Source: Anaerolineales bacterium | GTDB lineage: Bacteria; Chloroflexota; Anaerolineae; Anaerolineales; UBA4823 | Reading direction: 5' to 3' | Assembly: GCA_003105035.1 (NCBI GenBank) | Contig: PQAL01000033.1 | Location: forward strand, 17,613 to 81,612 | Length of the DNA stretch: 64,000 nucleotides | Shown: positions 8,826 through 19,010 of the stretch, one piece after another | Layout of the letters: each line of letters begins with the position of its first letter | Numbering within the stretch: position 1 is the first letter of the stretch | The notes under the pieces: generated by a model | Seen by the model: only the letters and a program-made list of their open reading frames with translations | Databases searched by the model: none | Told to the model about the DNA's origin: nothing | Translations under genes and position numbers: made by a program

Positions 8826-11147
8826 ATGTTATCAAGGAAAGGTTTCATAAAGATATCCATGGCTGGGGGGGCAGCTGCTTATGTTGCCAGCCAGGCAGGC
8901 TTTCGACACTTAGCCCGGGCAGCACAGTCGCCCCAAATTCCCCTGGCTGGCAGCGCCATCCCACAATTTGTCGATCCATTACCTGGGTTGGGTGACCTTG
9001 GGGCAATCGTCGCCGATTCAGGCCAGATTGAGCTGCAGATGACTGAGTTTCAAACCCAGGTTCTCCCTACGGGTATGCCTGCCACGTGGGTGTGGGGCTA
9101 CCTGCAATCTGGCCAAACCAGCCGCGCCACTTATCTTGGTCCGGTGATCCTTGCCACGCGCGACCAGCCGACTGAAGTGAAATATGTGAATAATCTGGGT
9201 TCAGCCGCAACGACCAACGTACTGGCATATAGATACTCCACCGACCAGACTTTACACTGGGCTGATCCATTAAATGGCGAAGCCAATATGTGGAATCATA
9301 TGGCCATGCCTCCTGCACCGGGTTCTGAAGGGGCTGCTAACTATTCGGGTCCGATCCCAGCAGTCGTGCATCTGCATGGTGGTGAAGTACCTCCCACGCT
9401 GGATGGCGGTCCGGATGCCTGGATGACCAGCGATGGCATATACAAGGGTCACAGTTTCTACAGCAAGGATGGTGCAACAGCATCCAATTATCATATATAT
9501 CGCTATCCTAATAGCCAGGAGGGTTCATCGATCTGGTTCCATGACCATACCCTGGGTGCTACACGCCTGAATGTTTTCTGCGGATTGGCAGGGGCCTACC
9601 TGATCCTTGATCCAACCAATGACCCAACGAACCTGCCGGAAGGGCCGATCCCATTAATCATCCAGGATCGCATGTTCGATACCAACGGGCAGTTGTTTTT
9701 CCCAGCTGATAGTGCGGGTGGTTTCCTATGGGCACTGAATCCGGAACACCCCTATTGGGTTCCTGAGTTCATTGGCGATGTGATCTGTGTGAATGGCAAA
9801 GCCTGGCCTTATCTGAATGTGGACCCAAAGCGATACACATTCCTGTTTTTGAATGGCTCGAATGCACGCACCTATGAAATGGCCCTGGTAGATCCTGTGT
9901 CAGGTAATCCGGGTCCAGCCCTATGGGTGATCGGCACCGATGGTGGTTACCTGGACAAGCCCGTACAGGTTGGGCCAGCGGCTGGGAAAAATAACAAGCT
10001 GGTGATCATGTCTGGCGAACGCTATACGGTGATCATCGATTTCGCTGGCTATCAGGCAGGGGTGGTCGGGCCCAATGGATTGGCATACTCGGGGACATGG
10101 TTACTGAAAAATTCTGCCAAGGCTCCATATCCGGCGGGTGTTGCCCCTAAAGGCGGAACAACAGGGCAAATCATGCAGTTCAGGGTTACTGGCACACCAG
10201 GTACGGATACCAGTTTCAATCCCGCCACACCCGTGGTTACCCTGCGGGGTGGTTTCGGACAAGGTCCTGCCCTGGTCAGGCTGGTTAATCCTGCTGCTGG
10301 TACAGTGGCTGCAGGAGTAACGGTAAACAAAACTCGCCAGCTGACCTTGAATGAGGTCATGGAAATGCCACAAAATGCAATAGACCCGGTGACTGGTTTG
10401 CTGACCGCCTACCCGGGTGGACCACTGGAGATACTGGTGAACAACACCAAGTGGAGCGGTGAGCGGATCACTGGTGTGGACGCAAATGGAATGTATATGA
10501 TGGAGCCGATTCCTGGTTTCACTTTAGATGGTACAGGAAAAAACTATCTTTCAGAGCTACCCAATGAAGGCGAAACCGAGGTGTGGGAGATCATCAACCT
10601 GACAGCGGACGCCCATCCGATCCATCTCCATCTTGTCCAATTCCAGCTAATGAACCGCCAGAATTTTGATAAGAGGAAATACTCCGTAGCCTATGCCGCA
10701 GCCTTCCCCGGTGGCGGCTATGACCCGATGACCCAGGCACCATACGCTCCTGGGGTTTACATACCCGGTTTTGGCCCACCCCTTCCCTATGGTACGGGTT
10801 CTGTGGTGGGTGGAAACCCGGATATAAATGCGAAGGATCCGAAAGGCAAACTGCTCTATCTGAAAGGCACACCCAACCTGCCCTTGCCACAGGAGACAGG
10901 CTGGAAGGATACCGTGATGGTACTTCCTGGTCAGGTGACCCGTTTTGTGGTTCGCTGGGCACCCACCGACCTGCCAGCCAGTACTCCGGCAGCAGATGCC
11001 TACTTCCCATTCGACCCGGATGGCGGGCATGGGTACGTCTGGCACTGCCATATCGTTGATCATGAAGATAATGAAATGATGCGCCCTGATGCGGTCACCC
11101 CAAATCCGAATGCTTCACGAAGTTATGTCCAGGGTGTGGATTACTAA
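8826..11147 (+). CDS. Multicopper oxidase, CotA/bilirubin-oxidase-like, exported
   Basis: A 773-residue protein with all four copper motifs: HLH at 182-184, HDH at 239-241, HPIHLH at 597-602 and HCHIVDHEDNEMM at 740-751. The N-terminus LSRKGFIKISMAGGAAAYVA looks like a Tat signal with RK in place of RR. Such enzymes oxidise phenols, metals or bilirubin with reduction of O2 to water, outside the membrane. It is longer than CotA (about 510), partly from loops between the cupredoxin domains. A strong GAGGAGG site precedes ATG 8826. It is monocistronic, ending at a hairpin at 11194. Confidence 0.92.
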   Translation: MLSRKGFIKISMAGGAAAYVASQAGFRHLARAAQSPQIPLAGSAIPQFVDPLPGLGDLGAIVADSGQIELQMTEFQTQVLPTGMPATWVWGYLQSGQTSRATYLGPVILATRDQPTEVKYVNNLGSAATTNVLAYRYSTDQTLHWADPLNGEANMWNHMAMPPAPGSEGAANYSGPIPAVVHLHGGEVPPTLDGGPDAWMTSDGIYKGHSFYSKDGATASNYHIYRYPNSQEGSSIWFHDHTLGATRLNVFCGLAGAYLILDPTNDPTNLPEGPIPLIIQDRMFDTNGQLFFPADSAGGFLWALNPEHPYWVPEFIGDVICVNGKAWPYLNVDPKRYTFLFLNGSNARTYEMALVDPVSGNPGPALWVIGTDGGYLDKPVQVGPAAGKNNKLVIMSGERYTVIIDFAGYQAGVVGPNGLAYSGTWLLKNSAKAPYPAGVAPKGGTTGQIMQFRVTGTPGTDTSFNPATPVVTLRGGFGQGPALVRLVNPAAGTVAAGVTVNKTRQLTLNEVMEMPQNAIDPVTGLLTAYPGGPLEILVNNTKWSGERITGVDANGMYMMEPIPGFTLDGTGKNYLSELPNEGETEVWEIINLTADAHPIHLHLVQFQLMNRQNFDKRKYSVAYAAAFPGGGYDPMTQAPYAPGVYIPGFGPPLPYGTGSVVGGNPDINAKDPKGKLLYLKGTPNLPLPQETGWKDTVMVLPGQVTRFVVRWAPTDLPASTPAADAYFPFDPDGGHGYVWHCHIVDHEDNEMMRPDAVTPNPNASRSYVQGVDY

Positions 11148-11193
11148 TCACAAGTAAAATAATAGTTTACTCAAGCCATATTACGATAAAACT

Positions 11194-11227
11194 GACAGAC
11201 AGGCTGCCAATTTGGAGCCTGTCTGTC
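11194..11227. terminator. Perfect 12-bp hairpin after the multicopper oxidase gene
   Basis: GACAGACAGGCT (11194-11205) pairs with AGCCTGTCTGTC (11216-11227) across a 10-base loop. No long T-run follows, so it may act by mRNA stabilisation or as a weak bidirectional terminator. Confidence 0.6.
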
Positions 11228-11439
11228 TATTGGTAGCCTTTATTTATTCAGGGGATAATTTTCGTCAGGTTCCGAGCTTTGGTAGATGGCATTGCGTATC
11301 AAACAAGTCCAATAATGTCCAGCCTTCACCATCGCCGTCCTATCTAGTAAAGAACTAAAAACCAAGCATCTTGTGTGGCGAGGATTGGTGGTTGCATATA
11401 GTATGGCTGCCTTGATACCTAGTATTCTCAGGCGGCACC

Positions 11440-11483
11440 TCTTAGATATTGATGCGGTCGAGGGTTCGAATCCTTTCAAGCTA
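11440..11483 (+). pseudogene. tRNA-like remnant (T-arm)
   Basis: The T-stem/loop GAGGG-TTCGAAT-CCTTT at 11460-11476 has the standard seven-base loop, and an upstream CTTAGAT at 11441-11447 resembles an anticodon loop (UAG). No matching 5' acceptor strand to CAAGCTA (11477-11483) is found, and the D-arm is not recognisable. I therefore read it as the 3' debris of a tRNA gene, possibly a former integration site, not a working tRNA. The stretch 11484-11731 shows nothing. Confidence 0.35.
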
Positions 11484-11731
11484 ACTAAAGGTGTATCTGT
11501 AACATAAGCGATGAATCATGAATATATTTCCTTGATCCTTATTTGAGGTGATGCGTCAAAACCGATATCTGATAAGAGCCTACCAAGTAGATAGTCACCT
11601 TATATCTACCTTATGATGAGCTGAAAGCAGCTATTCGTCCGAGCAATTATCCGTATCCAACTGTAATATTATATGTGCCTGGATAGAGGATGCGTGGATC
11701 CTGTATTGCATTATTGGCCCTGGAACACCAC

Positions 11732-14700
11732 CTATTCTACAATCACCCAATCGCTATTGCTGCGGCCAAACACTTCCGGCGAGTACATCTCTTCCGCTTT
11801 GCTGGGCGGCACGACAAAAGTGCCAGGCGTGGTGGCGCGTGCGATATATGTGTATTCATATACCCCATCCCACAGCAGGGAGGTGAAAGCCTCGGCCCGG
11901 TCGTCGCGCAGGTTCTGGTGTTCATACCAGGTACCCCACCACCACCAGCCGTAGTGTAGCGTGGATGGATCCACCTGTGGTGTGCCGGGTGAAACAGCCA
12001 GTGCGGGATTGATGATCTCCAGGCCCGCTGGCAAGGGGTCGACCAGCGCCACGTGGTAGCGGCGGTTATCGGCCACCATCGTGATGCGCACCCGCACACG
12101 CGCTCCTGCCTTGATATGCCAGACACCATCACTGTCCTGGGAGACATCCTCAGGGTTGTCAACCGCCTCATAGCGGCGTTGGATGACAAAACCCATATCG
12201 AGAGCCTTCAGGTTGAGGTCCGTTGGGGCATAGCGTAATCCGAGCCGGTAATATAACCGCCCTGCTCCTTCCTTGCTGATGATCAAATCCTGAGTGCCGC
12301 CGCCTGAAGAGGTTTCGGAAAGCACATAGGTCATAGGGATGAGTGTCTCGTGAATTTCGGTGGTGCGGCCCACGAACTCGCTACTGCCTGTATACGTATC
12401 GCCCAGCCACACACGGGCCACAAAATCCGGGGTTTCTGCTTCAAAGGTGCGGAAATAGCGGTCCAAGGCCAGCAGGACAAAGACATTTTCCTGGGTGTTG
12501 CCCCAGCGCCCTTTGGTGCGATGCGCCAGCAGCCCATTGACCACCTTCGGGATCAGGTCACTCTGTGGATTGTCTTCCATCAGCGCATCCAGCAGGATGG
12601 CATCCGTGCGGCGGTCTGAACTGAGCAACAGGTAGGTCTGGTCGTCATATGCAGTGGTGAAGTTTGCCGCCCCGGCTGTCTCGACCACGTGATTATTCAC
12701 AAATAAGCGGATCTCATCGAGCTGTGAATTGTTATCGATGACCGGCCAGAGCCACCCGATGACTTCCATCGTCAGGTTATCGATCCCCACCTCGCTTAAC
12801 AGTCGCTGGGCTTTTTGGGCATCACGGTCATCTGCAAGGTTGCGCACGTACAGGGCATACGCGCTCAGGGCATGGCGCGTTTGCGCGCTATACCAGGATG
12901 GGTAATGGGTTTCGATTTCACGCAGGTAATTTACTGCGCCTTGCAGCATCTCTGCAGGTATCTCGAAGCCCTTGTCCCTGGCGCGTACCAGCGCATGTGC
13001 AACATGGATGGTGTTGAAGGGAATGGATTCAAAGCCCTGCCGCCAGTAGGGGAAACCCCCATCGTAATTTTGCATGCCCTGCAGGCGCTTGATGTCACGG
13101 TCGACCGCGGATTGCATCTCTTCAGGCGTGGGCAAACCATCGGCCTTGAAGGCGGTCAGCACGTCGCGCAGGGCCGCTACAGCCAGCATACGCGAGGCCA
13201 GTTGTTCCGAACACTCGAATGGATAAGAGGCCAGGTACAGCACGGCATCCGTGAGGGCCTGCAGCGCGGTGGAGGAGGTGTTGATCTCCAGGCCGCCATA
13301 TTGCGAGAAGACCCCGTTTGGATAAAGCACCGGCTGAGCGATCACGCCTTCATCGATCACACCGTAAGTTGCGAAGGCTTCAGTGCTAGCGGGAGTATAA
13401 ACCGGGAGCTCTACGACTGCTGCATCGGCGTAGGATCCAGAGATGGCAGCAATTTGAATGCGGGCTGTGCCTGCCATTTGCGTGCTGGCTGGAAAGCGCA
13501 CTTCCACGCGCTCATTCGCCGGGACCATCACGCGCAGGCCAGCCTGGGCAAGCTCAAGGTTGGTGGCCCGTGCAACCACTTCGACCAGCATGGGCTCATC
13601 AGTTTGATTCTGTAATACTACGGGCAGTTCGAACTTGTCGCCAAAGTTAAGGAAGCGCGGCGGTGAAGGGCGAACCATCAATGGCAGGCGAGCGGTGATG
13701 TTCGACTCGCCCAGGCCAAACTGGCGCCCTGTCTCATCCACCGCCACCACCATCACACGATAGCGCGTCAGGTTATCCGGAAGCTTGATCGACACACGTG
13801 CCTCGCCATTGGAGCCGGTGCGTACCGTTGGAGCGAATGTGGCCAATGGGTTGAAGTCTGAGCGCACAGTTATGGAAGATGGATGATCTTCCATAGACTT
13901 TGAGGCCTCCGCTGCAGGAGCAAGCGCAGCTTGCATGACCACTTGCGTGGGATATGCCGCGCCTGCATAATCCATCATGCGTTCTCCCTCCACGGCCAGG
14001 TTTTTAGCCGATGCCAGAAGGATGCTGCTGCGGCCGTAGACGCTCATCACCCCTGAGTCCCTCTCAGTATAAAAGACACCCAGCGGATCAGCCATCTGGT
14101 AGCTCGTCAGCGCCAGGATGGCTTCGTCAACCACCACCACTGCCAGTTCAGCATTGGCTACCGGCTCACCATGGGCATCCTTCAAGAGAATGGATAGTGT
14201 GGTTTCACCGCCAGGTTCGAGCTGGGTTTCATCAGGTGTCACCTGCAAGGCCAGCTTACGCTCCAGGGGTGGGATGCTCAGGTTCAGCTGTGCCGTGGCA
14301 AACGCCGGTCGGGGATCGACATCATGCAGAGTTTCTCCCGTTTCGCTGGTGCGCGGTGCAGAACCGACCAGGTCCACCTGGATGTTCAGGTTGGGGATAT
14401 ATTCTGCCTCGATCGGGATGGTTAATGTCGTGGAGCCATCCTCGATAGAGAAGCGGGTGGTATACACGAACCCACTCCGTCCGACGGTGAGCAGCCCTTC
14501 TGCTGGTGAAAACGGGGATTGCACCAGGATTTGAGCGGTATCACCCACTTGGTAGGTCTGCTTATCGGGTATCAATGTCACCTGTTCCTGTTCCACGTTT
14601 CGGGCGGGGGGTTGCTGGCCTCCACTGACCCAACGGGTGAAGCGTGTTTGATTTTTACGATTCAGTTCATCGCTGACCACCGCCGTGATTCGATAACTTC

Positions 14701-17700
14701 CACCGATGGGGGTCTTGAAGGAGCAGGAATCCGGCTCGAGTTTTGAGAGCATGGTGCACTTTTGGACATCCACTTCTACTTCGCCCCAGGTGCCATCCTG
14801 TAATTTCCATTCCAGGCGGGCAGCGGTGATCAACACCGGGCGCTCTGCCACTGGAATACCATCCAGGTCGGTCACGATGAAATCTACCTTGATCGGGATG
14901 CCTTTCTCGACGAAATAGCGCTCACTGCGCAGGCCGATGTAGAGATCCGCGGGGTGAACCAGCAAGGAGGTAGTGCTTGCCCAAGCCTGGCGATTTACGT
15001 CCATCACCGTGGCCTGCGCAATCACGCTCATCGGCTGCGGATTTTGCTCTGCCTGGCCTTCCTGGTTGAAGTCGAGCTGTATATAATGCTTACCCGATGC
15101 GTCCGTTTTTCCCGTAAATGTCTCGATCTTGGTTTCATTCTCTGAGGCGAAATAATCGTAACGATAGGTGTCCCACCACCATGGGTGCCATTCGCCAAAG
15201 ATAAAATCAGGCCAGTTGGGCGGGTTATAAGTGCTGGGCGAGGTACTCACCTCCCAGTTCACCTCGGCATCCGGTAGAGCGCCACCTGCATAATACTTGG
15301 CTTCAACCACGAGCGATGCATTCCCTCCCGCGAAATAAGGTCCCGCTGTCTCGCTGCGGGCCGAGATTTCAAATTCTGGCCGGCGAAATTCCTGGATCTG
15401 GAAGACATGGCTGTAGCCGGTCTCATCCAGCCCGCTCAAGCTTCCTTGAGCCGATAGATTCAAATAAGCCGTCCCCAGGTTCACCAAATTTGGTATCGTA
15501 AAGACGAAATCAAAACCTCCCAGGGCATTCACCTCTGCCTGTCCTGAGCCAATGGCATTGCCCTGCGAGTCTGTGAGAGTGTAGGACACCGAGCTAACTC
15601 CACTTCCCACCAGGCTAATATCTCCATTCTGTCTGCCGCCCACACGCCGCATCCAGCCTTTAATATGCAAATCTTCGCCAGGTTTGTACATCTGGCGGTC
15701 ATCAAATACATACCAGTGTAAAGAGTCACTAGGGGAGCTGGGTCCCCAGCCGTAATCCTCCCAGTAATTCATGGAGTGCAGCAGCATGGCGGTATCCTTG
15801 CCCCTGTTGGCAAGCAGGTACAATGCGCCATTCGGAATGGTGAAGCGTACCGTGCCGTCCGCGCCAGTGGTGAATTTGTCCGCGCTAAGGTGCGGTTGGA
15901 TGCTAACGCCTTCCAGGGGCGCACCGTCTTTGAGGTCGGTTGTCCAGACGAGCATATCGGCGTAATCGGTATAGGCATCAATCCCAATTTGGGTGACCTG
16001 TACCCAGGCGTTAATCGTCTGTGAATATCTCTGCCATTTCTCATTCTCAGTTTCGAAGAGCCCCTTGGGTGGCTCGATGATCACCACCAGGTGACCAAAG
16101 CCATTCTTCAAATAGGGTTGCAGCTCAATATTCACTTCCGACAACGTATCCACCGGAAGATCCAGGCTGATGGTCTTTTCGAATACCTTCATGCCCGGCA
16201 CCTGAACAGCTCTGTCCGATTGCTGCCATTCACGCAGATATTTCGTGAATGCCTCCCAATCACTGGGTTGGACGGAATAGATCCTGACGGCAAGCTTGCT
16301 GTAATTGATGGCATATACGGAAAATACAGGTTTCTTCTGGGCTGGGTCGAGGGTGACAAAGAACTGGTTGGTGCTGAACAAACGCGGCTCAGCTTTACCC
16401 ACTTTGATACTCACCTGCTGATCTTTACCCAAGGTCTGCCCAAAGATATCCTTGAGCTTGGCTGAAAGGGTGATGGTGTAAGTGGTCTGGCCCTTGGTCT
16501 CACCGCTGATGCTGATCATATCGCCATAGACATTGACGCTCATCCCCGGGATTTCAGGTTTGACGCGCAGCATCTCCTGGGTGAAAGATCCCGTGTCAAG
16601 CGGGTTATTGAAGCGGATGTAGAATGGCGTCAGGGGTGGGCACGGACTGTTGCCCCAGCTGCACCCATAATCCACGATTCTCAATGGCGCATAGGTAGAG
16701 AACCCAAAAGACTGCGCTGAGGCGGTGACCAGTGGACCTTCAGCTGAAGGTGTGCCTGGACCAATCGTGATCGAAATCGATGTTTCAGTAGGCAAGGGTT
16801 GCGTGGCTTTAAGGACTAGCCAGCGCCCTGCTTGCGCATTCTTGACATACTGGCTGACCTGCTTGTCTTTTTCGATCTCTGCTGAAGTGGCTAGGGATAG
16901 CTCTTGTTGTTCACTGCCCGCATAGAGCTGGATTGTCTCCAAGACCGCACCCGGGTTGATGCGTTGGTCGAAGCTGACGAAAATGAGCGGCTGCAATGGT
17001 TGCGGTGTGTTTTGCGGATACAGGGTGACTACTTTCGGTGCAGGGGTCGTGAAAGTCCACGTGACAGGTTCTGCAAGCACCCCGCCGGTGACAGATTTGG
17101 TCCCAGCGGGGATGGTGACGGTGAAGGATGTCGCTTTAGGCAGGCGGTCGATTTCTTCCGACTCGTACTCGAAGGTGAGCGTCTTTGCCCCGAGCCAGCG
17201 CCAAATGCCCGGTAGCTGTGGCTCAATTTGGACCGGGACAGATTCAGCCGCCAGGTCTTCGAGGGTCCCAAGCGGCACCATCGGTTGACTGAAGGTGATG
17301 GAAACAAATGGCGCTAAAGGGATTTCTCCCTCGGGGGCAAAGCGCAGCACTTTCAACGGCTCGGTCAGTTCAACCTCGGGCGTGGGTGACACTTCATCGG
17401 GTGGAAATTGATCCTGGATGGTCTTTCCCGGGCGGGGAGGCGGCAACAATTCAACCGGGTAGCTGAATTCGGTCTGCTCGCCTGTCGAAACCGGCAGGAC
17501 AGGCAGGCGTGCGAAAATCGTCTCGATCTCTTGAGCGGTAAGGGGTTCATATGTCGCTCTTGGGATGGGTACAGGTGTTTGATTTTGGGCCTGGCCCTGG
17601 CTGAGCCCAACCCGGATGTTGTAATCCGCTCCGGCGTTAGCAGAATTTCCTTCAACGGAGTCGGTCGTTCCCGTCTGGATCGTGAAAGGCATGGGTGTCT

Positions 17701-17824
17701 CCTCTCCTTTGTCAGTAAAGATTGGCAGGATGAGTTTCCAGGCAATTAGCACGAATGCGGGTATTATAACCAGCAGCGGGATGAAGTGCTTGTAGTTAAA
17801 TCGAGACTTTCGATCTGCGCTCAT
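11732..17824 (-). CDS. Bacterial alpha-2-macroglobulin family protein
   Basis: A 2030-residue envelope protein. One N-terminal anchor (FIPLLVIIPAFVLIAWKLIL, about residues 14-33) is followed by an Ig-like/MG-domain array, a bait-like stretch and the thioester domain with C1538-S-E-Q1541 (FECSEQLASR). Bacterial members trap attacking proteases through a Cys-Gln thioester and often partner with PBP1C; no pbpC gene is next to it here. It appears intact, with an alpha/alpha toroid region after the thioester and a receptor-like C-terminal domain. The start MSADRKSRFNYKH is the first Met before the anchor. It is monocistronic. Confidence 0.92.
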   Translation of the reverse strand: MSADRKSRFNYKHFIPLLVIIPAFVLIAWKLILPIFTDKGEETPMPFTIQTGTTDSVEGNSANAGADYNIRVGLSQGQAQNQTPVPIPRATYEPLTAQEIETIFARLPVLPVSTGEQTEFSYPVELLPPPRPGKTIQDQFPPDEVSPTPEVELTEPLKVLRFAPEGEIPLAPFVSITFSQPMVPLGTLEDLAAESVPVQIEPQLPGIWRWLGAKTLTFEYESEEIDRLPKATSFTVTIPAGTKSVTGGVLAEPVTWTFTTPAPKVVTLYPQNTPQPLQPLIFVSFDQRINPGAVLETIQLYAGSEQQELSLATSAEIEKDKQVSQYVKNAQAGRWLVLKATQPLPTETSISITIGPGTPSAEGPLVTASAQSFGFSTYAPLRIVDYGCSWGNSPCPPLTPFYIRFNNPLDTGSFTQEMLRVKPEIPGMSVNVYGDMISISGETKGQTTYTITLSAKLKDIFGQTLGKDQQVSIKVGKAEPRLFSTNQFFVTLDPAQKKPVFSVYAINYSKLAVRIYSVQPSDWEAFTKYLREWQQSDRAVQVPGMKVFEKTISLDLPVDTLSEVNIELQPYLKNGFGHLVVIIEPPKGLFETENEKWQRYSQTINAWVQVTQIGIDAYTDYADMLVWTTDLKDGAPLEGVSIQPHLSADKFTTGADGTVRFTIPNGALYLLANRGKDTAMLLHSMNYWEDYGWGPSSPSDSLHWYVFDDRQMYKPGEDLHIKGWMRRVGGRQNGDISLVGSGVSSVSYTLTDSQGNAIGSGQAEVNALGGFDFVFTIPNLVNLGTAYLNLSAQGSLSGLDETGYSHVFQIQEFRRPEFEISARSETAGPYFAGGNASLVVEAKYYAGGALPDAEVNWEVSTSPSTYNPPNWPDFIFGEWHPWWWDTYRYDYFASENETKIETFTGKTDASGKHYIQLDFNQEGQAEQNPQPMSVIAQATVMDVNRQAWASTTSLLVHPADLYIGLRSERYFVEKGIPIKVDFIVTDLDGIPVAERPVLITAARLEWKLQDGTWGEVEVDVQKCTMLSKLEPDSCSFKTPIGGSYRITAVVSDELNRKNQTRFTRWVSGGQQPPARNVEQEQVTLIPDKQTYQVGDTAQILVQSPFSPAEGLLTVGRSGFVYTTRFSIEDGSTTLTIPIEAEYIPNLNIQVDLVGSAPRTSETGETLHDVDPRPAFATAQLNLSIPPLERKLALQVTPDETQLEPGGETTLSILLKDAHGEPVANAELAVVVVDEAILALTSYQMADPLGVFYTERDSGVMSVYGRSSILLASAKNLAVEGERMMDYAGAAYPTQVVMQAALAPAAEASKSMEDHPSSITVRSDFNPLATFAPTVRTGSNGEARVSIKLPDNLTRYRVMVVAVDETGRQFGLGESNITARLPLMVRPSPPRFLNFGDKFELPVVLQNQTDEPMLVEVVARATNLELAQAGLRVMVPANERVEVRFPASTQMAGTARIQIAAISGSYADAAVVELPVYTPASTEAFATYGVIDEGVIAQPVLYPNGVFSQYGGLEINTSSTALQALTDAVLYLASYPFECSEQLASRMLAVAALRDVLTAFKADGLPTPEEMQSAVDRDIKRLQGMQNYDGGFPYWRQGFESIPFNTIHVAHALVRARDKGFEIPAEMLQGAVNYLREIETHYPSWYSAQTRHALSAYALYVRNLADDRDAQKAQRLLSEVGIDNLTMEVIGWLWPVIDNNSQLDEIRLFVNNHVVETAGAANFTTAYDDQTYLLLSSDRRTDAILLDALMEDNPQSDLIPKVVNGLLAHRTKGRWGNTQENVFVLLALDRYFRTFEAETPDFVARVWLGDTYTGSSEFVGRTTEIHETLIPMTYVLSETSSGGGTQDLIISKEGAGRLYYRLGLRYAPTDLNLKALDMGFVIQRRYEAVDNPEDVSQDSDGVWHIKAGARVRVRITMVADNRRYHVALVDPLPAGLEIINPALAVSPGTPQVDPSTLHYGWWWWGTWYEHQNLRDDRAEAFTSLLWDGVYEYTYIARATTPGTFVVPPSKAEEMYSPEVFGRSNSDWVIVE

Positions 17825-18024
17825 GTGTCATGCCCTCCTCATCTAAGACGCTTCAGCCGAAAGTCAAGTTCCCTGAATATCGGCAGGTTCACCAGGATAA
17901 GCATTATAAAATCATCATCAGTAGGTGCAATAATGGTGCCCTTGATCAGAACTAGGGCATGGATGAAAAGTACGGCTCGTAAAAGGGGTGGTTTTGACTC
18001 AGAGGCACATCATGATAATACTGA

Positions 18025-18288
18025 TCAGTACACTTGCAGATCTGTTTCACATCTATAGCTTCCCCGATGGTCAGGCGTGCTTGTATACTCCGCACGGGCC
18101 TGGTCGGCGTAGGCATCCTGGAAATTGCCGATCACAATGTCCTGCACACCCGAATCACGCAGGTTAAGCGCGAAAGGACGGCCGAGATTACCACATCCCA
18201 AGACACCTATCCTTTCCCCCACCAGGGCTTGTGGATCTGCATCTTTTTCGGCGAAGATACGCAATGGAGCTGGAATGTCACTGGACAT
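18025..18288 (-). pseudogene. Truncated ketol-acid reductoisomerase-like gene
   Basis: It starts after a good GGGAGG site with MSSDIPAPLRIFAEKDADPQ and then a Rossmann motif IGVLGCGNLGRPFALNLRDS, matching the NADP-binding N-terminus of IlvC-type enzymes. After residue about 70 the frame goes out: TIGEAIDVKQIC, the expected continuation, is readable in another frame from about 18077 down. No catalytic domain follows. It is a 5' fragment with a frameshift. Nothing else is supported in 17825-18024 or 18289-18640. Confidence 0.7.
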
Positions 18289-18644
18289 ATTTTTCCTCCC
18301 ATCTGGCTTATTTCAGCCGAATGAACCATTTTGATCAGGTGAATAGTTAGCTCGCTAAACTACTGAATTGCAATTAATTCCACCGGGTATGAATACTTGA
18401 TAATTGGTAGTCCCTATTCCAAACAAACAGGGCCAATATTGCTGGCTTAGATTGAATGCTGTTTCCATTCCTAATTTGCAATCTCGGTTCGCAGACAGGT
18501 GAGTTTTTTTAGACTACTTCTTTCCGCTTTTATTGAACAAGATTGCTACCATCAACCTGAAACTCAGGCTGATTCATGCCACCAGAGATCGGCTAATTCG
18601 CAAGCAAGAGGGTACCCATAATAATTATATACTGTTCACAACAC

Positions 18645-18875
18645 AGCGTCGGTGCTGCCGATTACAAACAGGTTCCTGCAAGGCTGCGGGAAAGTCATCT
18701 TTGATTCGGCAATGGTGAGATGAATTGGATGGAGATGGTCTAGAAGGAGATCATGGCATTTCAGCGGGTGGATATTACGGAGAAGTTGATGGTGGAGCAT
18801 AACCTGAGCCCGGAGGCCCAGTAAGTTGAATTGTGGCTGGATGGGGATAGATAGTACTGGACTGGCCTGCTGTAA
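18645..18875 (+). pseudogene. Decayed 3' fragment of a GH13/TreS-like gene
   Basis: One frame reads RLRESH, then [23 protein letters not shown], broken by in-frame stops (TGA, TAG, TAA, TAG). It aligns without gaps at protein and DNA level with the C-terminal end of the intact enzyme encoded at about 7790-7990 ([26 protein letters not shown]). The differences are spread out, so this is an old paralogue or a remnant of a duplication, not a recent copy. Confidence 0.75.
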
Positions 18876-19010
18876 ACTCTGCTTTTAAAGAATACCCCAT
18901 CCCAATACCCCATTTATAACCCATTCAGGGGCTGATATTTCAGCCTCTTTTATTTATTATAGGGACGTAAGTCCTAAACACGGACTTCACGGCAAATAAG
19001 GGAGGTGTAG

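Noticed and set aside
11240-11479. Minus-strand open frame with KGFEPSTAS
   Set aside because: The motif is the reverse reading of a tRNA T-arm, a known annotation artefact.
12815-13615. Plus-strand open frame of 266 codons
   Set aside because: It lies wholly antisense to the macroglobulin gene, has no ribosome site and shows no protein family features.
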